From: Qipengyuania seohaensis
Lineage (GTDB): Bacteria > Pseudomonadota > Alphaproteobacteria > Sphingomonadales > Sphingomonadaceae
Assembly: GCF_002795865.1 (NCBI RefSeq)
Contig: NZ_CP024920.1
Location: 2,267,001 to 2,331,000, forward strand
Length of the DNA: 64,000 bases
Direction: 5' to 3'
How positions within the stretch are numbered: position 1 is the first letter of the stretch; each line of letters opens with the position of its first letter. Positions 36,570-45,951 of this stretch are shown piece after piece. Both the position numbers and the translations under genes were made by a program. The notes beneath the pieces are model-generated. The model was not told the DNA's origin, did not search any database, and saw only the letters and a program-made list of their open reading frames with translations.

Positions 36570-37466
36570 TCAGCGGCGCTCGAGCGGATCGGCGGGGCGG
36601 CTTCCCAGATTTCGGTGTATGACCGTGGGCGAAAATCCTGCCTCGCGCAAGACCTCGGCTGCGCGTTCGGCGCTGTAGACAGAACGGTGGCGTCCGCCGG
36701 TGCAGCCGAAAGCGATGTTCAGGTAGCTACGGCCCTGTGCGGCATAGCGTGGCAGCAATTCCCGCAAAGTGTCTGAAATGCGCGCGAAAGACGGCCCGAA
36801 TGCCGGATCCGCGGCGATGTGCTCTGCGACATCTTCATCCAGTCCGGTCTGTTCGCGCAGGCCGTCGATCCAGTGTGGATTATCGAGAAATCGCATGTCG
36901 AAAACGAGGTCGGCGAGCGGGGGCATACCCCGGGCGAAACCGAAGCTCGATACGGTGATCGTCATGTCGCGGGCTTCGCTGTCGGCAAAGCGTTCGCGGA
37001 CGACTTGTTGCAGCTGGTTGGTCGAAAAGCCGGTCGTGTCGATGACGCTGTCGGCCCAGCGCCTGAGCGGTTCGAGAACCTCGCGTTCGGCGGCGATCCC
37101 GCCAGCGACCGGACGGCCGCGGGCCATGGGATGGGGACGGCGGGTTTCGTTGTAACGGCGCTCCAGCTCGGCAGTGGAGCAGTCGATGAAAAGGGTCATC
37201 AACTCGATGTCATCGCGCTGTGAGATCAGTTTGCATTGTTCGATGGTCTCGGACGGGACGAAGCCGCGGGTCCGCGAATCGAAGCCGATGGCAATCGGTG
37301 CAGGGTGGTCGCTTTCGGTCCCGACGAGCCCGGTGAGCAGGCGGATCGGAAAGTTGTCGATCGCTTCCCATCCGAGGTCTTCCAGGACCTGCAAGGCGGT
37401 GCTCTTGCCCGCGCCGGACAGGCCGGTGACCAAAAGTACGCGTTGCTTTTGCGAGTCGTCGCTCAT
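36570..37466 (-). CDS. rapZ: RNase adapter/nucleotide-binding protein RapZ
   Basis: P-loop protein of the RapZ/YvcJ family, 298 residues. Walker A is GLSGAGKS (15-22), DNFPIRLL follows, and the conserved C-terminal domain contains GCTGGRHRSVYSAERAAEVL. In enterobacteria RapZ guides RNase E to sRNAs that control amino-sugar metabolism; the target in this lineage is not known. It is coupled to hprK in an ATGA overlap. Confidence 0.94.
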   Translation of the reverse strand: MSDDSQKQRVLLVTGLSGAGKSTALQVLEDLGWEAIDNFPIRLLTGLVGTESDHPAPIAIGFDSRTRGFVPSETIEQCKLISQRDDIELMTLFIDCSTAELERRYNETRRPHPMARGRPVAGGIAAEREVLEPLRRWADSVIDTTGFSTNQLQQVVRERFADSEARDMTITVSSFGFARGMPPLADLVFDMRFLDNPHWIDGLREQTGLDEDVAEHIAADPAFGPSFARISDTLRELLPRYAAQGRSYLNIAFGCTGGRHRSVYSAERAAEVLREAGFSPTVIHRNLGSRPADPLERR

Positions 37467-37921
37467 CGCGCCTTCGTAGCACCCCCGGGGGAGGGGGATG
37501 GAACCCTCAGGCCATGTTTATCCAACGCGTATTGTGCGCGCAGGGCCTGGACGGCGTCTCCCGGCCGGAAATCGATTAGCGGGATCTGGATGCCGAGGAA
37601 TTTGCGATGCTGGTCTTCAAGGGGGAAGCGCGGTGCTTCAGGGTTGAGGTGCAACACCAGGGCGACTGGAGCCGTTGTGGTCGGCAGTTCGACGATGCCC
37701 ACATTGCGGACTTCCATCTTGCCAGCGGTTTCGGGGGGAGGGCTGGCCACCAGAACATCGTCCGAAATATCGAGCGATATTCCATCGTCCCCGACAAGCT
37801 GTGCTCCGCGATCTATTAGCGCAAGCGCCAAAGACGACTTGCCGCTGCCCGGCGGGCCGCTGATCAGGATCGCGCGGCCGCCCAGGCTCACGCAGCTGAC
37901 GTTGAAGAGCGTTTCGGTCAC
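37463..37921 (-). CDS. hprK: HPr kinase/phosphorylase, short alphaproteobacterial form
   Basis: Phosphorylates and dephosphorylates HPr on serine. At 152 residues it holds only the C-terminal kinase domain (family members in Firmicutes are about 310): Walker A SGPPGSGKSS (21-30), LVGDDGISLD, VRNVGIVELP and PLIDFRPGD. The GTG at 37921 is preferred because it forms a GTGA with the chvG stop and begins just before the first strand; the longer frame adds 10 residues. It overlaps rapZ in ATGA. Confidence 0.92.
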   Translation of the reverse strand: MTETLFNVSCVSLGGRAILISGPPGSGKSSLALALIDRGAQLVGDDGISLDISDDVLVASPPPETAGKMEVRNVGIVELPTTTAPVALVLHLNPEAPRFPLEDQHRKFLGIQIPLIDFRPGDAVQALRAQYALDKHGLRVPSPSPGGATKAR

Positions 37922-39483
37922 CGTGCAGCGGGAAGGCTGAGCACGAGGCACGCGCCTTCGACCCCGCCCGGACGCATCTCTGCGTGCAGCGTGCCATCAT
38001 GCGCCTCTGCGATGGTGCGCGCAATCGCGAGGCCGAGGCCGGAGTGGTTGCCGAAATCCTCGCCATCGGGACGGTCGGAATGGAAGCGGTGGAAGACTTT
38101 CTCGCGCTTTTCTTCCGGAATGCCGGGGCCGCAGTCCTCGACCGCGAGGTCGACGATTCCGTCGCGGCGGGAAAGGTGGACCGCGATCGGGGCATCTTCC
38201 GGCGAGAAAGACACCGCATTGTCGAGCAGGTTGTCGATCACCCTTTCAAGGCGCATTGCAACACCCATGACGGTATAGGATCCGCCACCTGCATGGATTT
38301 CGACCTTACGGCCCTCGTTCTCTCCGCGCTCTTCGCGGCTGCTAACGATATTGCGCACAAGCGTGTCGAGATCCACGGGCTCGAATTCGGCGCGCGAGAG
38401 TTCCGCGTCGATCCGGCTGGCATCGGAAATCTCGGTGACCAGCCTGTCGATCCGGCGGACATCATGCGTCGCGATATCGAGAAGCTGGGCGCGCAATTCG
38501 GGGTCATCGACCTTGGCCAGGCTTTCGGTCGCGCTACGCAGGCTCGCCAGCGGGTTCTTGATTTCGTGCGCCACGTCGGCCGCGAAACTTTCCACCGCGT
38601 CGATCCGATGGCGCAAGGCGGCGGTCATGTCCGAGATCGACCGCGCCAGCATGCCGATTTCGTCGCGGCGCTGGGGCAGGCGGGGGACTTCCACCGCGCG
38701 GTCGCGGCCTTGGCGCACACGCACGGCTGCCTGCACGAGTTCGCGCAAGGGCCGCACGATCGTCTGCGCGAGGAAGAAGGACAGCAGCGTTGAAACAAGC
38801 AGGAACAGCAGCACGATCAGCGCGACTGTGGTGCGGGCAGAACGTACGCTCTCCGTGATGTCGACGGGATTGCGGGTCAGCAGCAAGGTATCGCCATCCA
38901 GCCCGACGGGTGCGGCCGCGTTGATCACGTGTGTACCGTCGGGCGCATCGCGCAGCACGATTTGGGTCAGGCTTTCTTCGCGGGCGCGGACCAGTTCCGG
39001 CCAGGCAGAAGCCTCGTCACTCTTTGGCTCGACATAGTCGGGCAGAGCGGGTGCCCCCACGATGCGGTCGAACCAGCGGTCCATCCTGTACGCGATGTCG
39101 CGCTGGTCGACCTCTGCCGGTTCGGGGAGGTCGAAACTGGGTGGAGCGAGCGCGAAACTGTCCGATTCCAGCTCTCCCCCGGGACCATAGACCCTGAGGC
39201 GCAGGCGCTGTTCCTTGCCGATCTGGATCAGCAAGGCTTCCTGTCGCTGGACCGTAGCACCGGCCAGGGCCTCTGCCGTGATCTGCGCTTCCACCAGCGC
39301 GAGCTTGAACCGCTCGTCCAGCAATTGCTTGCGATAGCTGTCGAGATAGAGGACGCCGCCGCCAAGGAGCACCAGCGGCAGGACATTCACGAACAGGATG
39401 CGGCTGGTGAGCGAAAGGCGGCGCGACCAGCGCAATTTCTCAAGTCGTGGATCGCCCCTGAGGACGCTGTCCTTCTCAGCCAT
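37918..39483 (-). CDS. chvG: Sensor histidine kinase, ChvG type
   Basis: Inner-membrane two-component sensor of 521 residues. Two membrane helices (about 29-46 and 219-241) flank a periplasmic sensor domain of about 170 residues. A HAMP domain follows ([18 protein letters not shown]), then the dimerisation helix with phosphoacceptor H306 in [21 protein letters not shown]-box [18 protein letters not shown] and G boxes DCGPGIPE and GLGLAI. In rhizobia and brucellae ChvG senses acidity or envelope stress. The start at 39483 overlaps the chvI stop by 8 bp. Confidence 0.92.
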   Translation of the reverse strand: MAEKDSVLRGDPRLEKLRWSRRLSLTSRILFVNVLPLVLLGGGVLYLDSYRKQLLDERFKLALVEAQITAEALAGATVQRQEALLIQIGKEQRLRLRVYGPGGELESDSFALAPPSFDLPEPAEVDQRDIAYRMDRWFDRIVGAPALPDYVEPKSDEASAWPELVRAREESLTQIVLRDAPDGTHVINAAAPVGLDGDTLLLTRNPVDITESVRSARTTVALIVLLFLLVSTLLSFFLAQTIVRPLRELVQAAVRVRQGRDRAVEVPRLPQRRDEIGMLARSISDMTAALRHRIDAVESFAADVAHEIKNPLASLRSATESLAKVDDPELRAQLLDIATHDVRRIDRLVTEISDASRIDAELSRAEFEPVDLDTLVRNIVSSREERGENEGRKVEIHAGGGSYTVMGVAMRLERVIDNLLDNAVSFSPEDAPIAVHLSRRDGIVDLAVEDCGPGIPEEKREKVFHRFHSDRPDGEDFGNHSGLGLAIARTIAEAHDGTLHAEMRPGGVEGACLVLSLPAAR

Positions 39484-40240
39484 CGCTGAAGCTGTAGCCG
39501 GCGCCGTAAAGCGTTTCGATCGAGGAAAAATCATTGTCCACGCTGCGGAACTTGCGCCGCATTCGCTTGATATGGCTGTCCACGGTGCGATCGTCGACAT
39601 AGGTGTCGTCGGGATATGCAGCATCCATCAACTGGTTGCGGCTCTTGATGACGCCCGGATGCAGCGCGAGCGCCTCCAGCAGCAGGAACTCCGTCACGGT
39701 CAGCGACACCGGCTTGCCATCCCATGTGACGTGATGGCGGGCCGGATCCATGCGCAGGCGCCCACGCTCGATGATCTCGGCAGCCTTCTCGCCGACTTCG
39801 AGCGGCAGGGGGCGCCGGGCATCGCTACGGCGCAGGATCGCGCGGATGCGCGCCAGCAGCAAGCGGAGCGAGAAGGGTTTGGCGATATAATCGTCCGCAC
39901 CCATCTGCAGCCCGGCTTCCTCGTCCTGCTCGTCGTCCTTGCTGGTCAGGAAAATGACGGGGAGGGCGGAGTTTTCGCGCAGGCGACGCAGCAATTCCAT
40001 GCCGTCCATCTTGGGCATCTTGATGTCGAAGATCGCGAGGTCCGGCGGATTGTCGAGCAGCGCCGTCAGCGCGGCCTCCCCGTCGGAATAGACGCGCGTG
40101 GCAAAACCTTCTGCCTGCAGCGCGATAGAAACTGTTGTCAGGATGTTGCGATCGTCATCGACCAGCGCAATGGTCGTGCGGTCGTCCGCTTGCGGTGTGG
40201 CGCCCTGCGGGGCGGTGGCCTGTTCGCCTTGGTTTTCCAT
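39476..40240 (-). CDS. chvI: Response regulator, ChvI type (OmpR family)
   Basis: A 254-residue OmpR-type regulator. Receiver domain with acidic pocket VDDD (27-30), phosphoacceptor D72 in [11 protein letters not shown], and the K of the conserved loop in [18 protein letters not shown]-terminal winged HTH contains [19 protein letters not shown] and [12 protein letters not shown]. About 20 extra Gln/Ala-rich residues precede the receiver, and the start at 40240 is the best ATG. It heads chvI-chvG-hprK-rapZ-EIIA-ptsH and is divergent from pckA. Confidence 0.93.
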   Translation of the reverse strand: MENQGEQATAPQGATPQADDRTTIALVDDDRNILTTVSIALQAEGFATRVYSDGEAALTALLDNPPDLAIFDIKMPKMDGMELLRRLRENSALPVIFLTSKDDEQDEEAGLQMGADDYIAKPFSLRLLLARIRAILRRSDARRPLPLEVGEKAAEIIERGRLRMDPARHHVTWDGKPVSLTVTEFLLLEALALHPGVIKSRNQLMDAAYPDDTYVDDRTVDSHIKRMRRKFRSVDNDFSSIETLYGAGYSFSDG

Positions 40241-40361
40241 GGTTTGTGTCGGGTAACGCTTTTCCTTACGCAAGACAACGCACGCCGCACACGTTCTGGG
40301 CATTCTTGGTCTATGGTGGTTTGACGTTGCGGCGGGGCCGGACTAAGGGACCGGTAAGGGC

Positions 40362-40379
40362 GGCGCATTCGTATGCGCC
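40362..40379. promoter_or_regulatory. Inverted repeat GGCGCAT-TCGT-ATGCGCC in pckA leader
   Basis: Perfect 7-bp arms with a 4-nt centre, 44 bp upstream of the pckA start in the chvI-pckA divergent region. A TTGACG (40321-40326) with TAAGGG 17 nt later is a weak promoter candidate just before it. It may be an operator or an RNA hairpin; ChvI binding is a guess. Confidence 0.4.
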
Positions 40380-40423
40380 AGCGATTCCCGGACACAATTC
40401 GCTCACCAGCGCTGGAGATTTCA

Positions 40424-42013
40424 GTGACCTTTCCGCTTTCCACCTCGCTTGCCGCGCAGGGCTTCGAGATCGATGCGACGATCCATCCCAATCTCACTTC
40501 CGAAGAACTGACCGCCGCGGCGCTCGAGCGGGGCGAAGGCCGCCGCGCCAAGCATGGCCCGCTGGTCGTCCAGACCGGAAAGCACACCGGCCGCAGCGCG
40601 AAGGACAAGTTCATCGTCCGCAACGCCGAAACCGAAGACACGGTCTGGTGGGACAACAACGCTTCGATGAAGCCGGAGCACTTCGCTGCCCTGAAACAGG
40701 ACTTCATGGCGGCGCTCGCCGACAAGGAAGAGCTGTTCGTGGCCGACCTGTTCGGCGGTTCGCAGCCGGAATACCGCGTCAACGTGCGCGTCATCAACGA
40801 GCTCGCCTGGCACAACCAGTTCATCCGCACCCTGCTGGTGCGCCCGACCGAAGCCGAACTCGAAGGTTTCGTGCCCGAATACACCATCGTCGACCTGCCG
40901 AGCTTCAAGGCCGATCCGGACCGCCACGGTACTCGCAGCGAGACCGTGATTGCGGTCAACCTCGAAGAAAAGCTGATCCTGATCGGCGGCACCAAATATG
41001 CCGGCGAAATGAAGAAGAGTGTCTTCGGCATCCTCAACTACCTGCTGCCGCCCAAGGGCGTCATGCCGATGCACTGTTCGGCCAATATCGGCCCCGACGG
41101 CAAGAGCGCGGTGTTCTTCGGCCTCTCCGGCACCGGCAAGACCACGCTTTCGGCCGATGCCAGCCGTACGCTGATCGGCGATGACGAGCATGGCTGGTCG
41201 GACACGGCAGTCTTCAATTTCGAAGGTGGCTGCTACGCAAAGATGATCCGCCTCAACCCCGAGGCCGAACCGGAAATCTACGCCACCACTCGCATGGAGG
41301 GCACCGTCCTCGAAAACGTGGTGATGGACGATAATGGCGAAATCGATCTCGACGACAACAGCCTCGCGGAGAACACCCGCGGCGCCTATCCTCTGTCCTC
41401 GATCCCGAACACGTCGGACGACAACATGGGCCCGCCGCCCAGCAATGTGATCATGCTGACAGCCGATGCCTTCGGTGTCCTGCCTCCGATCGCGCGTCTT
41501 ACACCCGACCAGGCGATGTATCACTTCCTGTCGGGCTACACCGCCAAGGTCGCTGGCACCGAAATCGGCGTGACCGAGCCTGAAGCGACGTTCTCGACCT
41601 GCTTCGGCGCACCCTTCATGCCCCGCCACCCGAGCGTTTACGGAAACCTTCTGAAGAAGCGTATCGCCGAAGGCGGCGCGCAGTGCTGGCTGGTCAACAC
41701 CGGCTGGACCGGCGGCAAGTACGGCACCGGCAACCGCATGCCGATCAAGGCGACCCGCGCCCTGCTCAATGCGGCGCTCGACGGCAGCCTCAACGAAGCG
41801 GAATTCCGCAAGGATCCGAACTTCGGCTTCGAAGTGCCGATTGCGGTCCCGGGCGTCGACAGCCAGATCCTCGACCCGCGTTCCACTTGGGACGACAAGG
41901 ACGAATACGACCGCACCGCAACCAAGCTGGTGCAGCTGTTCGTGGACAATTTCGAACCTTTCGCAGCCCATGTCGACCAGGGCGTACGCGACGCGGCACC
42001 TGCTGCCGCCTGA
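40424..42013 (+). CDS. pckA: Phosphoenolpyruvate carboxykinase (ATP)
   Basis: Gluconeogenic enzyme turning oxaloacetate and ATP into PEP. The 529-residue protein has [12 protein letters not shown], the metal/substrate region [11 protein letters not shown] and the kinase P-loop [13 protein letters not shown], with [18 protein letters not shown] and [12 protein letters not shown] at 40424 is chosen because GGAG lies 6 nt upstream and the length matches the family; the upstream ATG at 40373 adds 17 non-family residues. A strong terminator follows. Divergence from chvI suggests shared control of carbon flow. Confidence 0.95.
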   Translation: MTFPLSTSLAAQGFEIDATIHPNLTSEELTAAALERGEGRRAKHGPLVVQTGKHTGRSAKDKFIVRNAETEDTVWWDNNASMKPEHFAALKQDFMAALADKEELFVADLFGGSQPEYRVNVRVINELAWHNQFIRTLLVRPTEAELEGFVPEYTIVDLPSFKADPDRHGTRSETVIAVNLEEKLILIGGTKYAGEMKKSVFGILNYLLPPKGVMPMHCSANIGPDGKSAVFFGLSGTGKTTLSADASRTLIGDDEHGWSDTAVFNFEGGCYAKMIRLNPEAEPEIYATTRMEGTVLENVVMDDNGEIDLDDNSLAENTRGAYPLSSIPNTSDDNMGPPPSNVIMLTADAFGVLPPIARLTPDQAMYHFLSGYTAKVAGTEIGVTEPEATFSTCFGAPFMPRHPSVYGNLLKKRIAEGGAQCWLVNTGWTGGKYGTGNRMPIKATRALLNAALDGSLNEAEFRKDPNFGFEVPIAVPGVDSQILDPRSTWDDKDEYDRTATKLVQLFVDNFEPFAAHVDQGVRDAAPAAA

Positions 42014-42038
42014 CGGTTCATCAAGTTGGAGAGGAGAG

Positions 42039-42074
42039 CCCCCGGGCCGCGATCAAACGCGGCCCGGGGGTTTT
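42039..42074 (+). terminator. Strong intrinsic terminator of pckA
   Basis: Perfect 13-bp GC stem (CCCCCGGGCCGCG with its complement), loop ATCAAA, followed directly by TTTT at 42071-42074. The symmetrical stem could also act on the convergent gene at 42090. Confidence 0.92.
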
Positions 42075-42089
42075 CGTATCGGGATCGGG

Positions 42090-43634
42090 TCAGTCTTCGC
42101 CTTCGTCGGCGTCGATTTCCGGTATATCGACAATGATAGCCGACGGCCACCAGGGCTCGCCCTCGGTCGCATTTCCAAGTTGTCCGAGATAGAGCCTGGC
42201 GCGCTTGGCAAGGCCGCCGCCATGCGGGTCGGCCGATAGCGGACCCAATGTATCCATCGCGAGCGCGATTTTTCCCTCTCCGGCCTGCATCATGGCCACA
42301 TTCATGCCGAGTCCCTTGTCGAAGGGCGCGAGCTGGTAGGCCCGCTCGAGTGCGTGACGAGCGCTTTCGCTCGGCATCATTCTGCGATTGACGAAGCTGC
42401 GGTAGAAATAGATCAGCGGGAGAGGATGGTCCACTTCCAGCGCATTGAGCTGGCTGAACGGAACCATCGCAGCTTCGAATGCCGCGTCTTCATCGTCGGC
42501 CTCTTCCGCCTTGCGGAACAGTGCGTAACCCTTTTGGACATAGGCATTCTTGCGGGACGGATCGAGCGCGATTGCGGCATCGGCCGCCGCGATGGCAGCA
42601 TCGTCGTTGCCTGCGTCGTATTCCGCCTCCGCCAGAGCGGTCATCACGCCCGCATCGCCCGGATATTCGACCGCGATCTTGCGCGCGTCCGCAACAACCT
42701 CGGCGGCGGTTTCTTCATCGACCCCGCGCTGCGAGCGCATCCGCACGCTCATCATCTCCCCTTCGCCTTCGGACAACTGCCGTATCTCGACGGGGCTGAA
42801 GGGTATCATTTCCGGCTTCAGGACATAGTTCATCATGCGTTTTTGCTGCAGATAACTGTCGAGTTCGCGGTCGAGCGCATCAAGATCGCCGAAGACTTCC
42901 CGCCCGGCGTCGATCGACGGCATACCGCGGGCTACCCTGAGCCAATATTGCCCCAGCTGCCCCTGCCGATCCTCGCTGAAGGTCAGCATATGGTACAGCG
43001 CCCAGCTGCGACCGTAGAATGCGTCGTATCGACCGCTCCTGCTGTTCTCATAAAGCTCTTGGTCAAGCAGCTGCTCCACCGTCACCCTTTCGGCATAGGC
43101 CAGTTCAAGGCCGCGATGCTGGGCAGGACGTCCGATCTGGACGGTGCCGTCGCCGTTGAAGCTGGCGGCAGCGAAGAACTCTGCGGCGCCCTCACTCATC
43201 CAGCGGGGCATTTCGTAGCGTGTGGTCGAGATCAGGAAGTGGTGCGCATATTCGTGCAGCAGCACCGTGGTCGAAAAGCTCGGATACCCCTTCTTGTTGC
43301 GGATATCCTGGACGAACGCGCGCGATGCACCGGCACGCGGCAGGTAGAACCCGGCGAGCGTCTTGTCCTTCGTTCCCGCCAGTTCACGGATGTCCCGCTG
43401 GTTGCCCGCGACGAAGATGACGACACGATTTGACGGGCTCGGTCGATCCAGCTTCTGATTGAGGACGTGGGCCATCGCGGAATGATAGCGTTCGAGGTTC
43501 TCGGCAAAGCGCCGGATATCCTTCTCCTTGTCATCCGCGTAGATGACGAAATGCTCACTCGATGCTTCGTACCAATCTGCGTACGCAGGCGAGGCAAGCG
43601 CAAAAAGCGCCAGAAAAGCGACCCAATACTTCAT
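42090..43634 (-). CDS. Secreted gluzincin-type metallopeptidase-like protein with TPR region
   Basis: A 514-residue exported protein. Signal peptide MKYWVAFLALFALASPAYA with cleavage after residue 19. The N-terminal half has HEYAH (127-131) and a downstream E148 in SEGAAEFF, the zinc and catalytic pattern of gluzincin peptidases, as in DUF1570-like proteins. The C-terminal half (about 310-480) is a TPR-like helical repeat (DAGVMTALAEAEYDAGNDDAAIAAADAAIAL in parts). Good ribosome site GGAGGG lies upstream. Substrate unknown. Confidence 0.82.
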   Translation of the reverse strand: MKYWVAFLALFALASPAYADWYEASSEHFVIYADDKEKDIRRFAENLERYHSAMAHVLNQKLDRPSPSNRVVIFVAGNQRDIRELAGTKDKTLAGFYLPRAGASRAFVQDIRNKKGYPSFSTTVLLHEYAHHFLISTTRYEMPRWMSEGAAEFFAAASFNGDGTVQIGRPAQHRGLELAYAERVTVEQLLDQELYENSRSGRYDAFYGRSWALYHMLTFSEDRQGQLGQYWLRVARGMPSIDAGREVFGDLDALDRELDSYLQQKRMMNYVLKPEMIPFSPVEIRQLSEGEGEMMSVRMRSQRGVDEETAAEVVADARKIAVEYPGDAGVMTALAEAEYDAGNDDAAIAAADAAIALDPSRKNAYVQKGYALFRKAEEADDEDAAFEAAMVPFSQLNALEVDHPLPLIYFYRSFVNRRMMPSESARHALERAYQLAPFDKGLGMNVAMMQAGEGKIALAMDTLGPLSADPHGGGLAKRARLYLGQLGNATEGEPWWPSAIIVDIPEIDADEGED

Positions 43635-43661
43635 TCAGACCCTCCAGTTAGTCGATATCCT

Positions 43662-43673
43662 AGTATATATACT
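43662..43673. promoter_or_regulatory. Perfect AT palindrome AGTATATATACT
   Basis: A 12-bp perfect palindrome 28 bp upstream of the metallopeptidase start (minus strand), within the divergent gap to the DUF937 gene. It could be an operator or include the -10 of the minus-strand promoter. Confidence 0.4.
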
Positions 43674-43692
43674 TTGGATGGCAACGTTTCTG

Positions 43693-43708
43693 CTCGGAAT
43701 TATCCGAG
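43693..43708. promoter_or_regulatory. Inverted repeat CTCGGA-ATTA-TCCGAG
   Basis: Perfect 6-bp arms with a 4-nt centre, midway in the metallopeptidase/DUF937 divergent gap. Operator or small hairpin; no regulator is assigned. Confidence 0.35.
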
Positions 43709-43816
43709 AAATCTGAGGCGTGTTCCTTCATCGGCGACAGATCGGTTCATTGGCGGGCTTTGAAATCGGTGCCGGGTGGCGCAATGTGCGTTTTCGATTC
43801 GATAGGGAGAGTAAGA

Positions 43817-44293
43817 ATGAGCTTGGCCAGGATGCTTCAGGACAGCGGCGCGATTGCCAGCATGGCACGCGAGCTGAACATCGACGAGCAAACCGCACGC
43901 ACAGGCGCGGGCGCCCTGCTTCCGGCCATTGTTGCCGGTATGGGTAGGACCACGGCGGGGACTTCTGGCCTTGGCGGGCTTGGCAGCATCATCGGCGGCC
44001 TTGGCGGTGGCGGCCTGCTCGAATCCGTCCTCGGCGGCGGTCCGACCGATACGGGCAAGGGTAACGACATCCTTGGCACGATCTTCGGCGGCAAGGAAAC
44101 CAGCCGCGGCGTCGCCAGCGAAGTGTCGGCCATCACCGGGCTCGACGAGAACCTGCTCAAGAAGATGCTGCCGATCCTCGCGATGGCGGTCGCCGGCTAC
44201 ATGGCGAAGCAGGCGGGTGGTGGCAGCGCCCAGCAGGGCGGCGGCCTTGGCGGAATCCTGGGCTCGATCGTGGGCGGGCTCGCCGCGCGGTGA
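43817..44293 (+). CDS. DUF937-type glycine-rich protein
   Basis: A 158-residue protein of the DUF937/YidB-like kind: MARELNIDEQTARTGAGALLPAIVAGM at the start, glycine-rich low-complexity linkers (GGLGSIIGGLGGGGLLESV and QQGGGLGGILGSIVGGL) and a central KETSRGVASEVSAITGLDENLLKKMLPILAMAVAGYM. No signal peptide. Start ATG at 43817 has GGGAGAG upstream. Function unknown in the family; the glycine-rich tail is reminiscent of aggregation or membrane-associating proteins. It ends 3 bp from the convergent reductase gene. Confidence 0.82.
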   Translation: MSLARMLQDSGAIASMARELNIDEQTARTGAGALLPAIVAGMGRTTAGTSGLGGLGSIIGGLGGGGLLESVLGGGPTDTGKGNDILGTIFGGKETSRGVASEVSAITGLDENLLKKMLPILAMAVAGYMAKQAGGGSAQQGGGLGGILGSIVGGLAAR

Positions 44294-44296
44294 CGC

Positions 44297-45928
44297 CTAA
44301 GCGGCGGGCTGTTCTCGCAACAGCCCGTCGATGTAGTTCCAGATCCGGCTGACCACGACCGATCCTTCGCCGACGGCGCTGGCGACCCGTTTGACGGATC
44401 CTGCGCGCACATCGCCGACGGCAAAAATACCGTCTGCGCTGGTTTCATAGGGCGAACTGCGCCCGGCATCGCTGCCTGTCACGACGAACCCGCCCTCATC
44501 GGTCTGCGCCAGGTCCGATAGCCATTGCGTGTTGGGCGCGGCGCCGATCATGATGAACAGCGCCCTGGTCGCGATCTCCTCTTCGCCATTGGGGCCGCTC
44601 AGCGTTACGCCTTCCAGGTGATCGTCGCCATGCAACGCGCTCGCCTCGGTCTGGTAGTGTATGGTGATCGACGGGTCGGCAATCAGCCTGTCCGTCAGAT
44701 ATTTCGACATGCTTTCGGCAAGGCTGTCGCCGCGCACGACGATGTGGACATGGCGCGCAGTGCGGCTGAGATACATTGCAGCCTGCCCCGCCGAATTGCC
44801 ACCACCGATGACGACCGCTTCGGTCTTCGCGCAGAAGCGGGATTCCATGTCGGTGGCGGCGTAGAAAATGCCCTTGCTCTCGAATTCGGCGAGCCGGTCG
44901 AGGGGCAGGCGGCGGTACTGCACGCCGGTGGCGACCAGCACCGTTCTTGCGCAGACCTGGTCGCCATCGTCGAGATCGGCACAAAAGGTGCCGTCATCGC
45001 GGCGGACCAGCCCGCAGACCTGGCGAGGCATGGCGAAGCGGGTGCCGAATTTCATCGCCTGGATCTGCCCACGATAGACCAAGTCGGCGCCGCTGATGCC
45101 GGTCGGGAAACCCATGTAGTTCTCGATCCGGCTGCTGGTGCCTGCCTGCCCGCCGATGGCGGTGTCTTCCACCACTAGTGCCTGCAGCCCTTCGCTACCG
45201 GCATAGACTGCGGCTGCGACGCCTGCGGGTCCGGCTCCGACGATCAAAAGGTCGTAAACCGTCTCGCGGCAGACATCCATGTCGAGTCCCAAGTACTGGG
45301 CCATCTTGCGCGGGCTGGGATCGTCAATCACCCGGTCCTGTCCGAGGATCACTGCCGGGCGATGTTCCACCAGCCGGCACGCCTCCAGCGCCTCGTCGTC
45401 GTCCCCGTCGAGATCCAGCGTCTGGAAGGGTACGCGGTTGCGGCTGAGGAAGCGTTCGACCGATTGCACTGCCGCATCCTGGTCTGCACCGATCAGCTTG
45501 ATCGCGCTGTTGTTGCCTTCGAACTGCTTGCGCCTGCGGGCGGCGAAAACGCCCAGCACGTGGTCCGATAATTCCGGGATGCGCGACATGAGGTCCAGCA
45601 TGGCCTCGCGCGGCACTTCCAGCGTACGCGTGTCCTGCGCCGCGCGCATGGGAAGCGTATGCGAACCGGCATTGAGGAAGGCGATCTCGCCCATGAACTG
45701 AGTCGGGCCGAGGGCACTTTCGAGCAGGCGCTCTCCGGAAAACGGGTCGACGACCTCGATCTCTCCGTCGAGCACATAGACGAAGCGATCCATGACATCG
45801 CCCGCCTCGGCCACCATCGCGCCCTTGTCGTAAGTCTGCTCGGTACCGAGTTCGCGCAGGCAGGCGACATGTTCGTCGGCCAGTGGAACGCGCGGCATCG
45901 TCTCCAGGTCTTCGCCGATCTGTTCCAT
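44297..45928 (-). CDS. cNMP-binding, Grx-like, thioredoxin-reductase-like fusion without redox CxxC
   Basis: A 543-residue three-part protein. Residues 1-130 form a cyclic-nucleotide-binding beta-roll (MVAEAGDVMDRFVYVLDGEIEVV, MGEIAFLNAG). Residues about 140-215 look like a glutaredoxin-type domain (IKLIGADQDAAVQSVERFL, RPAVILGQ) but have no CxxC. Residues 222-540 are a thioredoxin-reductase-like flavoprotein: FAD site GAGPAG (231-236), GGQAGTSSRIENYMGFP, NADPH site GGGNSA (375-380) and GIFAVGDVR. Where thioredoxin reductase has CATC the protein reads AATD (357-360), so it cannot reduce thioredoxin by the usual route. The catalytic partner is unknown. Confidence 0.9.
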   Translation of the reverse strand: MEQIGEDLETMPRVPLADEHVACLRELGTEQTYDKGAMVAEAGDVMDRFVYVLDGEIEVVDPFSGERLLESALGPTQFMGEIAFLNAGSHTLPMRAAQDTRTLEVPREAMLDLMSRIPELSDHVLGVFAARRRKQFEGNNSAIKLIGADQDAAVQSVERFLSRNRVPFQTLDLDGDDDEALEACRLVEHRPAVILGQDRVIDDPSPRKMAQYLGLDMDVCRETVYDLLIVGAGPAGVAAAVYAGSEGLQALVVEDTAIGGQAGTSSRIENYMGFPTGISGADLVYRGQIQAMKFGTRFAMPRQVCGLVRRDDGTFCADLDDGDQVCARTVLVATGVQYRRLPLDRLAEFESKGIFYAATDMESRFCAKTEAVVIGGGNSAGQAAMYLSRTARHVHIVVRGDSLAESMSKYLTDRLIADPSITIHYQTEASALHGDDHLEGVTLSGPNGEEEIATRALFIMIGAAPNTQWLSDLAQTDEGGFVVTGSDAGRSSPYETSADGIFAVGDVRAGSVKRVASAVGEGSVVVSRIWNYIDGLLREQPAA

Positions 45929-45951
45929 CAGGCCTTCCGTTCAACTCCGCC

